A stretch of 64,000 bases of DNA from Pseudocercospora fijiensis CIRAD86 (GCF_000340215.1 NW_006921535.1:2755122-2819121); one strand, 5' to 3'; counted from the first letter of the stretch, positions 11,346-24,778 are shown. Made by a program: numbers and translations. The notes: a model not told the origin generated them from the sequence alone.

Positions 11346-12169
11346 TTTAGACTTCTTCTTAGAGGCTTCTACCGTGCCTCCTAGGCTAGCATTACGAGTT
11401 TACTATCCTAGCGGATTGCTATCCTAGCGGATTGCGGCAGCTGTATTCGTATCGGCATTAAAAGTACAATGCCTAATATCGCTAATATAGCGGATTATAT
11501 CAACTACGAAAAAATAACGTCTTCTCGCAACGATATTATTTATAGATTGAACCTACAATCAATATGTCGTATAAACCTTATATCGCTGCTATTATTAACT
11601 ACTACGCCAACGTTATACTATAGGAGGCATATATATATATAAGAATTGATAGCTAATATCTAATAGCGAAGCGAGCCTGTTACTATACTAATAGGTAAGG
11701 AAGAGAGTGCAGTCTCTTCCTTAGCTTCGCTATAAAGGCAAATATACTTCGCCTAGCGCATTTAAACACTACGCAACTAACGGCCCGCTCCCTATCCCGA
11801 TTAACCTAAGGTAGTGTCGCGCTTCCTTGAACTAATTTATTAGTCTAAAAGTCCTTATAACACAGCGTCGTAAGAGCTCTATTTCGAGACACTTATATCG
11901 AATTAGGAGGTCTAATATTGTCGGACCTAGGTAACCCTACTTCGGCTAAAGTATCGTATTGTTGCAACTTACCCCTTACTAGAAACTAGAGATTAGTATA
12001 TACCTAGCCTCTAACTGTAATCGAGTTTCTATAGCCTTCTATAATCTTGGTTTCTAGGTATTAGAAGGTTAGTGTTTTGCTCTAGCCTTGCCTTTTTTTT
12101 TTTTTTACTTAGTTATTCTATTCTATTGCTTAGTATCCTACTCTTCTGCTGCTCTTTCTATTTTGTCTA

Positions 12170-12440
12170 GTCGGCAGCGGTGGTTAGCTATAAAGAAGCG
12201 GCGGTAGTTAGCTATCGGAGGCAGCGGTAGTTAGCTATAAAGAAGGCGGCGGTAGTTAGCTATCGGAGGCAGCAGTAGTTAGCTATAAAGAAGGCGGCGG
12301 AGGTTGGCTATAAAGAAGCGGCGGAGGTTGGCTATAAAGAAGCGGCGGAGGTTAGCTATGTTAGCTATAAAGAAGGCGGCGGTAGTTCGTTAGCTATCGG
12401 AGGCAGCGGTAGTTAGCTATAAAGAAGGCAGCGGAGTTAG
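12170..12440. repeat. Short tandem repeat GCGGTAGTTAGCTATAAAGAAG
   Basis: About ten irregular units of GGCGGTAGTTAGCTATAAAG alternating with TTAGCTATCGGAGGCAGC. Units vary in length by whole triplets or by one base. No coding content is credible. Confidence 0.8.
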
Positions 12441-12750
12441 AGATATATCTATACCTCCTCTTGCATTTTTATCTAATAATAAGGTACAGGCCATTTAATA
12501 ACATCCGCTGCTAGTAAATACCTACCTCTTAACCCTCTTAATATAACTGAAATACCTACCTCTTAACCCTCTTAATATAACTAGGTTGAATAGATAGTAA
12601 TACTAATAGGGGGGGCGGCTAAAAATCGAATTTCTGTATCCGTAGTATAGCTCTCTTAATACACTAATTCCGCGTTCGCTAGCGACACTACGAGTACTAT
12701 CCTTTGTTGTTAAAGAAGTTAAGGGTTAGCTATTGCGGCTTTTAATTAAT

Positions 12751-12831
12751 ATTGAATTTCTGTATTTAGTTAGCTATATACCCGCTAGTGCCCGCATCTA
12801 TCGACTAATAGCGAATTTCTATATTTATAGG
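12751..12831 (+). repeat. 81-bp repeat, inverted copy at 24779-24859
   Basis: Begins ATTGAATTTCTGTATTTAGT and ends AATTTCTATATTTATAGG. Its reverse complement is found at 24779-24859 with equal length and a modest number of differences. The ends of the unit are themselves versions of the dispersed GAATTTCTRTATT palindrome arm. Confidence 0.8.
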
Positions 12832-13082
12832 ATATAATATCTTCGCTACCGTTGTCTAATAACACGGCCGTCTGTGCTACGCAGGTTTGTTGCTATAGTA
12901 TGCTAGTTGCTAGTAGGCGATATGCGGTGTCTCTAGGTAATACGTAATAGTATGCCTATAACTACTAGCTTCGAGGTCATTTTTAATTGCTAGTATAGAG
13001 GTTGTTTGTAGCAAACATTAGGTCGCAGTTAGCATTCTCTAGAGGTATAAAGCATTCGTTACTTCTCTATACTCTATATTAT

Positions 13083-13178
13083 TACTAAGACAGCCCTTAC
13101 TAAGACAGCCCTTACTAAGACAGCCCTTACTAAGACAGCCCTTACTAAGACAGCTACTAAGACAGCCCTTACAAGACA
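13083..13178. repeat. 15-bp tandem repeat TTACTAAGACAGCCC
   Basis: Five to six directly repeated copies without spacers; the last ones are slightly shortened. Not a CRISPR array because there are no unique spacers. Confidence 0.9.
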
Positions 13179-13794
13179 GCTATTAAATCGCTAATGTCTT
13201 TACTAAATACACGAGATCTTTAGGCCCGGGCAGCCCGAATCGACGCCGAAATATAGAGAGCTATTCGGTAGGGCTCTAGCGGCACCTAAGTTAGTCTAGG
13301 TACGGAGGCTAAAGCCTAAGCAGCAATTAACCGAGAGCGTATAGTAGAAGAAGAGAGGCAGCGGCAGAAGGGGCGCGAGTAGTATAGGCGGATATAGGGG
13401 AATTATCTAGGGGAGACACCTCCGCCTTCGCCGTCTAAAGGCAGCTAGTATAGTAGTAAGGGCTAGAAGCAAGGCAGCAAATATACTACGCTATAGGGCT
13501 GCGGAGATCTACCGAACATGCTACTACTAGCACTACTAGCCCTTCTAGCACTACTAGGGCTAATAGTTCCTCGACTAAAAGCCTAGTCCTCTAAAAGCCC
13601 GGTCCTCTAGCTAGGAATCTATACTACTTGTCTAATAAACTAATGAAATCTATACTGCTCTTCTCAAAACCTGCTAAAATCTATACTACTATTCTCAAAA
13701 CCTGCTAAAACTTATACTGCTCTTGCTAAAACTATACTACTCTTGCTAAATTCTACTCTTGCTCTTTACGGAATCTAAATGCTGCTGCGCTTAG

Positions 13795-14090
13795 TTAGGG
13801 TCTTTGTAGGCGCTAGCGTATAGCTCTTTAGTTATAGTCTTAGTCGTAGTCTTAGTTGCTATCGGCGTAGGCTTTAGCGTATAGCTCTTTAGTTATAGGA
13901 CGCTTGCCGTCGGCGTAGGCTTTAGCGTATAGCTATTTGGTTGTAGTCTTAGTCTTAGTCGTAGTCTTAGTCGTAGTCTTAGTTGCTATCGGCGTAGGCT
14001 TTAGTACATAGCTCTTTAGTTATAGGACGCTTGCCGTCGGCGTAGGCTTTAGCGTATAGCTCTTTAGTTATAGTCTTAGTTAGCGGCTAA
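13795..14090. repeat. Irregular tandem repeat, about 55-100 bp units
   Basis: Four or more copies of GGCGTAGGCTTTAGCGTATA followed by GCTCTTTAGTTATAG and a variable number of CGTAGTCTTAGT hexamer-pair units. Length differs between copies because the inner short repeat expands and contracts. Confidence 0.8.
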
Positions 14091-14129
14091 GTAACAACGG
14101 TGTCTTAGTATCGTTAGGTTTCGATAGTA

Positions 14130-14570
14130 GGACGTAACGTAACGATACTAGTTCAGCTTTGTCGTTAGTAACGTAACGATACTAGTTTAGGCATAATCTA
14201 AGACCGAGCATTATATCGAGTTTTGAATTTCTGTATTTATAGCAAGTTATATAGAATATAGAAATTCGGCTACGCCTCGCTTGCTTGCGCTTGCTTGAAG
14301 CCGGTTCCGCTTTGTTGCTAGTAATGTTACGATACTAATTTAGGTATAATCTAAGACCGAGTATTGTATCGAGTTTTAATCGCATAGAATATAGAAATTC
14401 GGCTACGCCTCGCTTGCTTGCGCTTACTTAAAGCCGATTTAGCTTTGTCGTTAGTAATATAACGATACTAGTTTAGGTATAATCTAGGACCGAGCATTAG
14501 GTCGAGTTGTAGATTTCTGTATTTATAGTAAGTCGCTTAGAATACAGAAATTCGGCTACGCCTCGCCTGC
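14130..14570. repeat. Tandem repeat of about 133-153 bp with hairpins
   Basis: The anchor GGCTACGCCTCGC recurs at 14268, 14401 and 14554. Complete units contain an inverted repeat of AATTTCTGTATTTATAG with ATAGAATATAGAAATT. The middle unit has lost the left hairpin arm, which accounts for the shorter spacing. Confidence 0.8.
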
Positions 14571-14599
14571 TTATATAACACTTAGACTCTATATATATA

Positions 14600-17500
14600 C
14601 TCTATAAACTATCGAACTTTAGCACTACCCCCTTTGTATTCGTATTAATACCGGATAATAATACGAAATATATAGTCCTTCGATCGGCTATATCTAAGCT
14701 TTAGGTGCGATAAAATACTCCGCGGCGCTGTATTATATGTTTCCGTCGTGTTCGCCTATTCCTTCGGAAGCATAACCTAATAGATAAAGGTATTATATGC
14801 CTAGACTATATCGACGTATATCGTACCCGGTACGAATTTCGGGCACCGAGGACTCGCTACTACCGCTATATAAGAAGGAGAATAATCCGTAAAATAGACG
14901 ACCCGGACGCCGTCTTCCTACTTTGCTAGAATAATGTTTATCGCACAATTAGAGTCTAGTTTATATACGAATCTCCGGACGAGACCTATCTAGTATAGAG
15001 CAATAAATGCTTCCTTATATTCCTATATACTAATTACATCTCGGTAGAGTGCATCTATAGTATACGTCTAGTCTAGAAACACTACGTTAAGGTAGAATAA
15101 TACTAATAGTAGCGCTAGGTAGAAATTAGCTAGCTCGGCCTATAGTAATAGCTCTAGGGTTGTAATCGTGTATCTCGATACTATCGATATAGCTTTCGGC
15201 GCGTTATTAGCTATATTAGCGCGTCGTATCGGCGTTATAGGAAGGATACGAATACAGTAGAGGAGATAGAGTAGTAGGCTAGCTAAGACCTAGGCCAATT
15301 CTTACCTAATTCTATATTAAACATATTAAATAACTATGTCGCGTCCTCTGTACGCTTTGTTACTATTATAACAACGCGACAACTATAACAGCTACTAACC
15401 CTACGACTAGACGAGCTAATCCCGGTACTAGAATACTTCCCTCCTATAAGTATAAATGTACTATCGACGCTTAGAGGCTTAGCCCCTCCTCTACTTGCCT
15501 AAGACTAATACTATCTAGATATATAGACTATAGTAAAGGCATTCGACTAGTATATAGTATAGAGAGGTTAGGCTTTATTTGCAAGATTATCTAAGCCAAC
15601 CCGCAAAGAGTACGTCTGTCTAAGCAATCGCTAGTACTATACAACTGATATAGATAGGCGGAATTAATATATGTTTAAGGTCTTACTCCGCTATAATAGG
15701 AAGGGGGTCGACGGAAAGGAGGTCTAGGTATTTGTCCTTAAGGAATACGAATGCTCTCTAGCAATATACTATAAGAATCCGAGGAACTATAGAGTAGGTC
15801 TACTCTTTAAGCACTATATCGACGCTATTACTACCGATTAGCGACTCGCACTAAATCAACTCCGACGCGCGGAGTAGAACTAGTATCTTAATAAGATTAG
15901 CTATATATAAGCATTTCGGATAAAGAGACGGTGTTTAAATAAACTTGTTAGCTTAGAGCAAGAGTCGTAGCAGAAGATTAGACTACTGTTTAACGCAATA
16001 GATAGAACATAAGGCACAGACAATATATATACTAGAGCTTTCTATACTCTATAGACAGACTATAAGGATCGACATTAGGCATCTACTATATTCCTATACG
16101 TATACCTACGTAGCTTTCGACATCTACGTAAGCTGCTTACCCTTAATAGTAGCTATATATCTAGTACATACGGTAGCGTTATCCTTATTATCGCTAGCAT
16201 TAACGCTAAGAACTAAGTATATGTTATAGTATAGTGCTGTTTACGTTCCGAGTTAGAAGAAACCTAGTCCTAGTTTCTTAAGTATTTTAAGGAACAATTG
16301 CAAATTATAGACGAAATGTCTACTATAGAATATAGGGCCCTTATTAGCGATCGGTAGAAAGGCTTAATTCCTATAGTAACTAAGGTATATAGTAGGCGTC
16401 GTATATATTACTACTACTATATATAGCATCTAGTAGAGAACTTCGAGGAGTATTTCGGCCCTGCGATCGCAAATGCTATCCGCTACCTCGCTACGATCGC
16501 AACGGAGATTCCTTTTAAGGCTAAGAAGTTAGTAATACTGTGCGAGATACTATAGGAAAAGCGTAAGGGCCGGGCTAGAGAGGTAGTAGAACTCGAGCTA
16601 TACTTCGAAAGCATTAATACGTCTCGGTAGACAATATATTACGCCCTACTAAAGGAATACCCTCGGTTTAGATACCTAACTTCGAACAATTCCGAGTCTA
16701 TAAACAATAAATTCCTAGTAGAGCGCGAGATGACCGTATTCTAGTATTACTAAGCAATGTAGGAGAGATTAATAGTCGAGAATTACGAAAGACGGTAGCG
16801 TACTTTCCGGTTAATTCGCTAGTTAGACTACTATAGAGAGGAATAGTAGCGATACCTATATAAATCGCGCTCTAGGTAGAATTGTCTACTAACGGCAGCT
16901 AGCAAAGCAGTAATTAAGAGTAGCGCATCGAAAGAGTCTTACATCGTTAATCTTAATGTGCAAATATATAGCTACAAGGTATTTTAGGATAGGCGAATGC
17001 CGTACGAATATACGTATATCGCTATCCGCTACTTTAAGAACGAGCCTTTAATCTCGAACGACCTAGAAGATTACATATACGAAGCGTATAGTTAGGCGTT
17101 ATACCTCGATACCTACTTAGGGATCCTATACCTAATAATATATAACCAGATTTCAGCCGATAGTATTACTAAACCTCTACTACTCGTAAAGACTAAGGGT
17201 CGACCTAAGAAGGCTTATAAGCGCAAGAAGCATAAGCTAAGGTCCAAAAGCGGGAAGGCCGGGCCTATAAAGACGTATTCTATTTACAAAGAGTATAGAC
17301 TCGATAGCAAGGGCTATATAAAGAAGATATACGCGCGGCGTAGGACTAGCGAGCATCCTATTAGCGATAAACGTAAATAGAAGGGTAAACAATCTAAACG
17401 CCGGCGGATTAACTACGACGGTACGCTATATGTTATAGAATTAGACGATAACGGCGATAGTAGCGGCAGTAGCAGCAATAGAGAAGAAGAAAATACCTAT

Positions 17501-19250
17501 AGTATAGGCAAGCTATTAAGTAGCAATAAGAGCGATAAGGATAGTATCCGATACGAGATATTACGATTATCTAGCTTCGAGCAATCTATTGTCTATAATA
17601 GGGTAGACTTCTATGTCTAGCGGCACCGAAAGGAAGTTAATGTAAGCAATACTAACCGCTGAGCGCGTAGGGAACTTAGATAAGAGGCTAGTAAAGATAA
17701 GGATTACTTCTCGGATAACGATACAATGTTTACGAGACGTATACTAAAGCAATTTAAGGCTATAACCGCTCGAGATATATAGGTATATCGCGATCGCTTT
17801 ATAGCTAAAGCTCTCTAGTAATCCGAGTCTAGTATCTCTATCGGTAAAGATATTCCTCCTATATAAGTCGACTAAGATCTAGCAGCAGCTAAAGCGAATA
17901 AACGCTAGAAGAAGCTTAACTAAGCTGCTACTACGAAGGCCCGCAAGTCTACGAGTAAGTAGTTCGACAAAGTTAGGTAGTAAAATAAACAAGCGTCGAC
18001 GAGAGTAGTATAATAAGAGGAAGAGGTAGGGCTAGAGATAGTACGGTCGGGAATTAGCCGGATAGCTACTTCTTAGCAGAGGTTAGTAGCGATAATAGAC
18101 AAGTTCTATACTACTACTAAGAAGAAGCTAACTAGATACTTAATAGTCCGTCTATAGAATGCTACGAAGAAGCGAAAGGTATATACGTCTAGTACTAGTC
18201 TAGGCCTATAGAAACGGGTAAAGACAACTGCTATAACTCGCGCCGCAATAGTATAACAGAGTATAGTAGCGTCCCGTACTAGTATCTAAGCAGCCCCTCG
18301 AAGTCGGAGATGTTATTTTACACTCGAGGATACTAGAGCTACAATTACGGAAAACGAGCAGAGACTCGGCTTTACTATAGAGGACAAGTTTACTAGGCTA
18401 ACGTAAGCAGAGAAGAAAGCAGGCGTTATATAGCAATAGAAGGCCGAAGCTAATAAACTACTTATTAAGAAGGAATAGGCTAAGAGGCTATAAGCGGATA
18501 CCGAGTTAGATATAAGGGTAGCCTAGTTAGAGGCTTAGATACAAGCCCGTAGAGAAGCCTATATAGCTAAAATATAAACATCTATAGAAGAATATCGAGC
18601 TCGATAGCAAGAAGAAGAAGAAGAGCGAATCTATAATTAAAGGGTTGCAGACGAAGCAGCGAATATAGTACAGCGGCGACTAGACTTACTAAGCGTAAGC
18701 ATTAGATTATAGCTCGAGCACTTTATTATAGCCTATATATCTAGTAAGGCAAAGTCTGCGTAAAGATAGAAATACGGCACGCGTATTATTAAGAAGACTG
18801 CTATCGAAGAATTTAAATATCTATACGATAATATAATACGCGATAATATCCCTCTACTAGTTTATATCGAGAGAATCCGGAGAGGGCTACTCCCGATCTA
18901 AGTCAACCTATATAGTAGTATAGTATTAAGCTAGCTTATAGTCCTTAGTTGTTTTCCTAACGTAGGCCGTACGGTTATATAGGCGCGGAATATCTAACAC
19001 AAGGCAGAATCTAGCTATTAATCTCTCGAGCCTACCGACGACGAGGAAGCCTTATTGTTTTAAAGAGCATTCGCCGATATAATCGTAGGGCTACTACGTA
19101 CGAACTCGAACTCCGACGATATATATAGATTATATAAGATAGACGAATAGGATATAGACTTAAAGCTAGGCTTAGTTAAAGAGGTATATAGCAACATCTA
19201 TAAGTTTATAGGTCGTCTTAGCGTTAGGATAACTAGTATATAGATAGATA
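14600..19250 (+). mobile_element. Mutator-like element (MULE), RIP-inactivated; limits approximate
   Basis: Contains a degenerate MULE transposase (next entry) and a downstream frame (about 17650-18650) encoding a Lys/Glu/Ala-rich, coiled-coil-like protein that ends in TAA near 18640, then another partly readable segment to about 19240. I could not fix terminal inverted repeats or a target duplication by eye, so both limits are estimates taken from where readable coding sequence begins and ends. Confidence 0.7.
15330..17380 (+). pseudogene. Degenerate MULE transposase with SWIM zinc-finger remnant
   Basis: On the plus strand, ignoring TAG/TAA at Gln/Trp positions, the frame keeps family features in order: an N-terminal domain (about 15500-15900), the MULE core near 16140-16350 (LTLNSSYISSTYGSV, then a segment ending FLKYFKEQLQ, then ISDR-KGL), a helical region, the SNNSESINN block near 16680, a SWIM-type finger at 16940-17030 in which Cys and His codons have become Tyr codons (IYSYKVF, RMPYEYTY), and a basic GRPKKAYKRKK AT-hook-like tail near 17200. 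The first acidic residue is changed to Ser/Asn. Non-functional. The C-to-Y replacements are what CpA to TpA on the opposite strand would produce. Confidence 0.75.
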
Positions 19251-19449
19251 GATAGATATTTCATTTGCCTATTGTAGTGCCTTTCGGCCTATACAGGTCT
19301 GTTTCTACGTATTGTTTTGGGTAGGAAACCAACTTAGTTGGTAAAAACCTCCCTCCTGTCCTATTTATAAGTGTTGATCTTCCTCGTTTCCTTGTTTTCC
19401 TTCCTCTAGGGTGTACTAGTATTATAGTTGTTACCCTCTAACTACCTTG

Positions 19450-22400
19450 CCTACTGCCCTGCCCTTCTTTCCCCCTCTTCTTCCCTCCTTCTTATCTACT
19501 CCTTAGTTTCCCTTGCTAGTGCGAATTGTTGTATAAATCCCTATTTAATAATCTACTTTACTATCCTCTTTAGGTCTTCTTTACTCTAGATTAGCTTGTC
19601 GTATTCCCTTTCTATTGCTTTTAGTCTCTAATTACTTCTGCCTTCTAACTATTAAGGGCAGACTAGCAGCATATACTTAGGGTTCTGAGATTAGTAGCTA
19701 TATTAGTAAGCCCTGCTTTCAATTCCTAGGACGTTTCTTCTAAATAGGTAAGATCTGAATCTAATATGTTTAGATCTGATTTAGATAGCTAGGCTTGCCT
19801 CGGCCCTATTTAGGTCCTTATAGAGCTAGTAGTTATATTGACCAAATTTAATTAGTGCCTTTAGGGTTCCTAGTCTAACTTGTGTTTTGTTCTATTCCTA
19901 CTCCTATAGGTATCTAGCTATTAATTCTGCTAGGCTTTGTTTCTCTCTCTTTAGTTTATCTTCCTTTGGCCTTATATTTGGTCCCTAAAGCTCTTTCTCT
20001 AGTATTTCTCTTATTAAGACTCTATAGTGCTCTAGGTCTTTGACTTTCTAGGGAGTTATTTATAGTCTATCTCGCCTCCTAGTCCTAATGCACTAGGCTT
20101 TTATCTTGTCTAGTACCTTTTAGATAGTCTGTTAGGCTAGGTATTCTATTGTCTTTGCTATATATTAGTGTCTTAGTCCCTTGAAGTATTGTTTAACTAG
20201 TAGGATCCCTAATTCTATTTCTACTACCCTTATAGGTATAGTTTTGTATGCTCCTAGGATTTTCTTTAGGCCTTAGGTTTAGGACCTGCTAACTAGTTGC
20301 TCGATCCTCTTTAGTGTTTTCTCCTAGGCTGTCTATATCTGTGCTCTATATAGCATTACTAGCTTAACAATTGCTTTATATATAACTTTAGCTTTCTCGA
20401 ATATAGCCCCCTATATAGAGGCTATAAGCCTATTGATAGATTGTATATTAGCATCTGCCCTCTGCTTTGCCTTCTTTACTTATAGTCCCTAATTTAGTTT
20501 TAGGTCTAGCTAGATCCCTAGTACCCTAAGCTCTGCTAATAGTTGGGTTTTAAAGCCTTAGATAGTGATTGATTGCTTTATATTATAGGTTGATTTAGCC
20601 TTGCTAAAGTGGATAAGCTAGTATTTTTCTAGGGCGAATTTTGCTCTATGTCTCTTTACCTATTTTTTATACTCCTAGTGCTTCTCTTCTAGGATCTTGC
20701 AGTTAGTTTCTATTGTCTTAGACTAGGCTAGGATGTTTGTATTATCTATAAACCCTAATGCTAATATGTTTCTTGATTCTAGGAGTAGGAGTAGGTCTGC
20801 TATAAAGATAAGGAAGAGGATTAGGGAGAGTATTAATCCTTAGGGGATTCCCTTTTTAGTTAGTATTAGGTCGGATTTGAATTTGCCTAGAATGAGCTAT
20901 ATTAACCTTTCCTATAGGAAGGACTAGATAAATTAGACTATCTAGTTTAGTATAGCCTTCTGTTTAAGTATATATAGGAGCCTTTTATAGGAGACATTGT
21001 TAAAGGCTCCTAAGATGTTAAGGGAGAGGAGGGTTGCTACCTAGTTTTAACTATAGTACTAGATATGCTTAATCTATTCTATAATTAGTTCTATAGCTAT
21101 TAGTGTTGACCTCTTCTTTCTTCCTCCTATCTAGCCTTTAGGAAGGATGTTCCTTTCCTCGGTAAAGGTTGTTAGCCTTTTAGCGACAATTTTTTCTAGT
21201 ACCTTGCCTATTATATTAAGTAGGGCTATTAGTCTATAGGCCTTAAGCTGCGTATAGTCTTCCTTCTAGGGCTTCCTTAGCACTACTGTTAGGGACTTCC
21301 TAAATAGTCTTAGGTAGTGTCCTAGTGCTAGGCTTTATAAAAAGATATTAGCTAGTGCTAGGGCTAGCCCCTTCCTATATACTTTTAGAAGTTTGTTATA
21401 GATCTTATCTTCTCCTAGTGCCTTATTGCCTAGAATTTTCTTTAGGATCCTTTTAATAGTTTCGGGTTTGACCTAGGTGTCTCTTAGTATACCTAGTAGT
21501 AGAGTCTCTTATTCTTTCTCCTTTATATCTAATAGGTCTGCTTGTACTTTTCTATAGAAGAAGTGTTAGCCTAGGGCTCTTACTTTCCCTTCTATTGTGG
21601 TCTATATTTGTCCTTATTAGTCTATAATATCCGGGAATTGTGGTAGTATATCTTTATCCTGTTTAGGTCTCCTTGCCTATTTAGCTATCCTCTATATCTC
21701 CTCTAGTTTCTTTATAATTATTCCTATTATAGATCTCTATTCTTGTATCTTATCCTTCTTAATCTGGATCTTCTTTTCCTAGTAGGCTTTATTATAGTTG
21801 TCCTATGCTTCCTAGGTATAGGTTTGTGTCTACTGCCTCCTAGCCTTCCTTGCTACTTTAACCTTCCTTATATACTTACTAGTCTAGTATAGTTGCTAGT
21901 ATAGTGAATGTTTCTTTGCTAGGGTATGCTTTCTAGCTACTTATTTTAGGATTTCTATTAGTTCTTCTACTGCCTTATTAATGTCCTCTAGCCTTAGGAG
22001 GTGCTTTGTTAAGAGTTCCTTTAGTTTTAGGTCCCTTTCTAGTTCCTCCCTAATCCTATCCTATTAGGCACCTTTCTAGTTAAGCTTCTCCTCTAGTTCC
22101 CTTTCCTAATTAGCTTAGACATTTAGCTCAATCTGCACCGGGAAGTGGTCTAATAATTCTTCTAGCTCCTAGTTAACCCTATATCTTATAATCCTATTCC
22201 TAATCTGATGTAATACAAAGTATAGGTCTAGTATACTACTGCTTCCTCTTGCCTCCTAAGTAATTAGTCCCTTTAGGGTAACAATTTCTATTCCTTCCCT
22301 CTCTAATATATCAATTAGTCTTCCTACTAGGAAGTAGTAAGCTAGGGTAAAGTCTAAGCCCTAGAGGGGGTAGTAGAGGTTGAAATCCCTAAGTAGGATT

Positions 22401-22819
22401 TAGTAGGTGTTCCCCTAGATAACTCTAGATAGTCTTTCTAGGGTTTTTAGTTAGGTACTACTTCTTAAGTCTAGTAGTAGGTTGTATATATAGTGGACTT
22501 GGAGTATACCTTAGGATGTCTCTACTTAAACTAATGTTAGGTCCCTATCCTCCTATAGTATAGCCTGCTAGGTTTCTATATCTATCTCCTTACTAATATA
22601 GATGTATATCCTTAGGGCTCCCTAGTTGTAGATAATTGGGTAGTATCTTAGGTCTTTAACTGTTGCTAGTCTCTTTATATATAGGTTGAGCTAGGGCTCT
22701 TAGATTGCAATAATATAATGTTCTTTTAGGTTTAGTGCTTAAAGGAAGCTCCTCTGTACCTTGTCTTTGCTCTTATTAACATTGTACTGTATAATATTTA
22801 GTAATGTTGCGATATTCAT
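19450..22819 (-). pseudogene. LINE ORF2: endonuclease and reverse transcriptase, degenerate
   Basis: Starts at an ATG at 22819. The endonuclease domain comes first (NIIQYNVNKSKDK, then IIAIQEP at about 22700, a block of GNTY-ILLRDFNLYYP near 22370). The reverse transcriptase follows: KKGIP-GLILSLILFLIFIADLLLLL near 20860-20930 and the catalytic box FIDN at 20741-20752, where F(V/I)DD is expected. Downstream KFALEKY-LIHFSK is typical of this clade. Gln and Trp codons are stops, and the Asp to Asn change in the catalytic box alone would kill activity. Confidence 0.8.
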
Positions 22820-22829
22820 TAGGTTTTAT

Positions 22830-24108
22830 CTATATTATTTCCCTATAAGTTTTCCTTTAGTCTTCCCTTACTTTAGACTAATATTTGACTAAGCTTTGTC
22901 TATCCTGCTTCCTTTCCTATAATGTTAAGGTATCTTAGTCTCCCTAGTTGCTAGTAACTCTCTTGTGCTAGTAAGGCCCTGAATATAAACCTATTATCTT
23001 GTCTAGACCTCTTTTATAGCACTTAGCTAGGTTGCTTCTGTACCTAGCTGCCCTAGCTTGTTATGTATCTTTTTAGTATATTGATTCTAGCTTCCTTTGC
23101 CTTCCTAGCTGCCTATATTCTTACTAGGCATTCCTTCGCCTAAGAGGGGTGTCTTTTAGTGCAGTATGCGTATCTTGCCTCTCCCTTGTGTGCTTTGCAT
23201 TCTTTAACCTAGTAATCCCCTATATAATAGGAGTAGGTATTAGTTGTCTTTGTATACTTAGCTACTAAGTGTCTATAGTGTTAATATTTGAAGTACTGCA
23301 TTATCCTATAGTTGCTTCTATGTATCTCTATTTCTAATCTTTTAAAGTCCTAGAACAACCCCTAGTCTAGCACTATATTAGCTTACTCTATACTCCCTAC
23401 CTAGATAATTAGGGAAGACTGCTTCTTAGTCTCTTCAATTTTCCTTTTAATCTATGCTACTTTTGTAATCTTTAGGCCTAGGCATATAGCTTAGTTTTGT
23501 CTCTATAGGCTCTTAATATCCTGTTCTTCCTTAAAGCTTCTTATTATGCTATAGGCTATAATTATGAATTGCTATTAGGAGACCTTTGCTGTTTTCCCTA
23601 TCTTAGTTGTCTATTCTTTTTGTGTTTCTAGCTTCTTTTTGTCCTGCTCTTGTGCTATAAATAGCTTAATTACCCCTTTACCTTCGTTCCTAGCCCTAAT
23701 TACTTCTTTAACTGCAATTCTTTCTATAATCTCTTTCCCTATAAGTCCTTAGATTTCCTTTTGCTCCTATAGGTCCGTAATGTAGACTCTAACTACTGTC
23801 CTCGGGGGTTTTAGCGCCTCCTAACTAGCTACTACTGCCTAGATGCGGTAGTTTAGGCTTATCTCCTGTTGTTTCTTCGTAATCTTTGCTGCGACTGTAT
23901 TAGCTACCTTTGTAATTACGTAGCTTGCCTAGCTATAGATTACTTTTAGTCCTCTAAGGAGTTCTAAGATTATTATCCTGTATGCCCTCTTAGGGGTTCT
24001 TCTATCTTCCGCCTTTAGCACCTCCTCTGCCCTAGTATATAGTGCTTTCCATTCGTCCTCCCTTCCTTCTTAACTATCTTCCCTTCGTCTCTAATTGTTC
24101 GCTGCCAT
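22830..24108 (-). pseudogene. LINE ORF1 (gag-like) with CCHC knuckles, degenerate
   Basis: Begins with an ATG at 24108 (MAANN...). The body is Lys/Glu-rich and helical. The C-terminal third (about 23060-23310) shows three zinc-knuckle-like repeats (KYTKTTNTYSYYIGD, KECKAHKGEARYAY, KRHPS-AKEC) in which several Cys and His codons are now Tyr codons and Trp codons are stops. The frame runs more than 1.2 kb with no obvious indel, so the copy was nearly full length when it was mutated. Confidence 0.75.
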
Positions 24109-24778
24109 TTGTTAAGCGCTATGCCTTCTTCTCTAGTTTATTTTACCTTACTATACAGATACCTAGTATTCTACGGTTATCTAGATACCTCGATAACTAG
24201 TATATACTAGCAATATCCTATATAGCTACTAGCGACAGATACCTATAGCGTATATACTAAGCGACGACGATATATTGCAAAGGACGCCTAGGGCTTCCTA
24301 TATAAGGAATAAGAAGGCTAGACTGTACAGTTTGCGCTAAATATAGAGATAAATATCTTCCTAGCTAACGAGTAATACCGTAGTATAATAGCTGCGCTAT
24401 TTAGCGATAAGGCATCCCTAGAGGAGCGGTTTTAGCGCACTAATATTCGGACTACTACTAAGAAGGAGAGCATTAGTGCTCTTTTTAAAAGAGCTCGAAA
24501 AAGGGATAGTTAAATAGTTACTAGCGCAGTATCGCCTTAGGTAATAATAATAACGTATTTAGATTTTCTATATCTATAGTAGAGACATTATAAATACGGA
24601 AAATCTAAACTATCGGTATTAACATCGAGGGGCAAGTAGTAAGCAACTAGATTACGAGCAGCTATAGCCTAAGATTAGGACAACTAGTAGCAGATTAGGA
24701 GCTAAGTAACAAGTCTAGGTAGTAGCGGCACTAGATATAATAGCTATAGGTCTAGGAATACTAGATAAGAATTACCTT

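Larger units (their letters stand above)
19300..24108 (-). mobile_element. Non-LTR retrotransposon (LINE, Tad/I-like), RIP-inactivated
   Basis: Two consecutive minus-strand frames can be read with very few frame changes. The first has zinc knuckles; the second has an AP-type endonuclease followed by a reverse transcriptase. This is the order of Tad/I-clade fungal LINEs. The 5' end is at or just beyond the ORF1 ATG (24108); the 3' end near 19300 is approximate and I saw no clear poly-A tail. Composition differs from the neighbours: it is markedly T-rich on the plus strand. Confidence 0.85.

Noticed and set aside
13083..13178. CRISPR-like array
   Set aside because: Head-to-tail 15-bp units with no spacers, in a eukaryotic genome.
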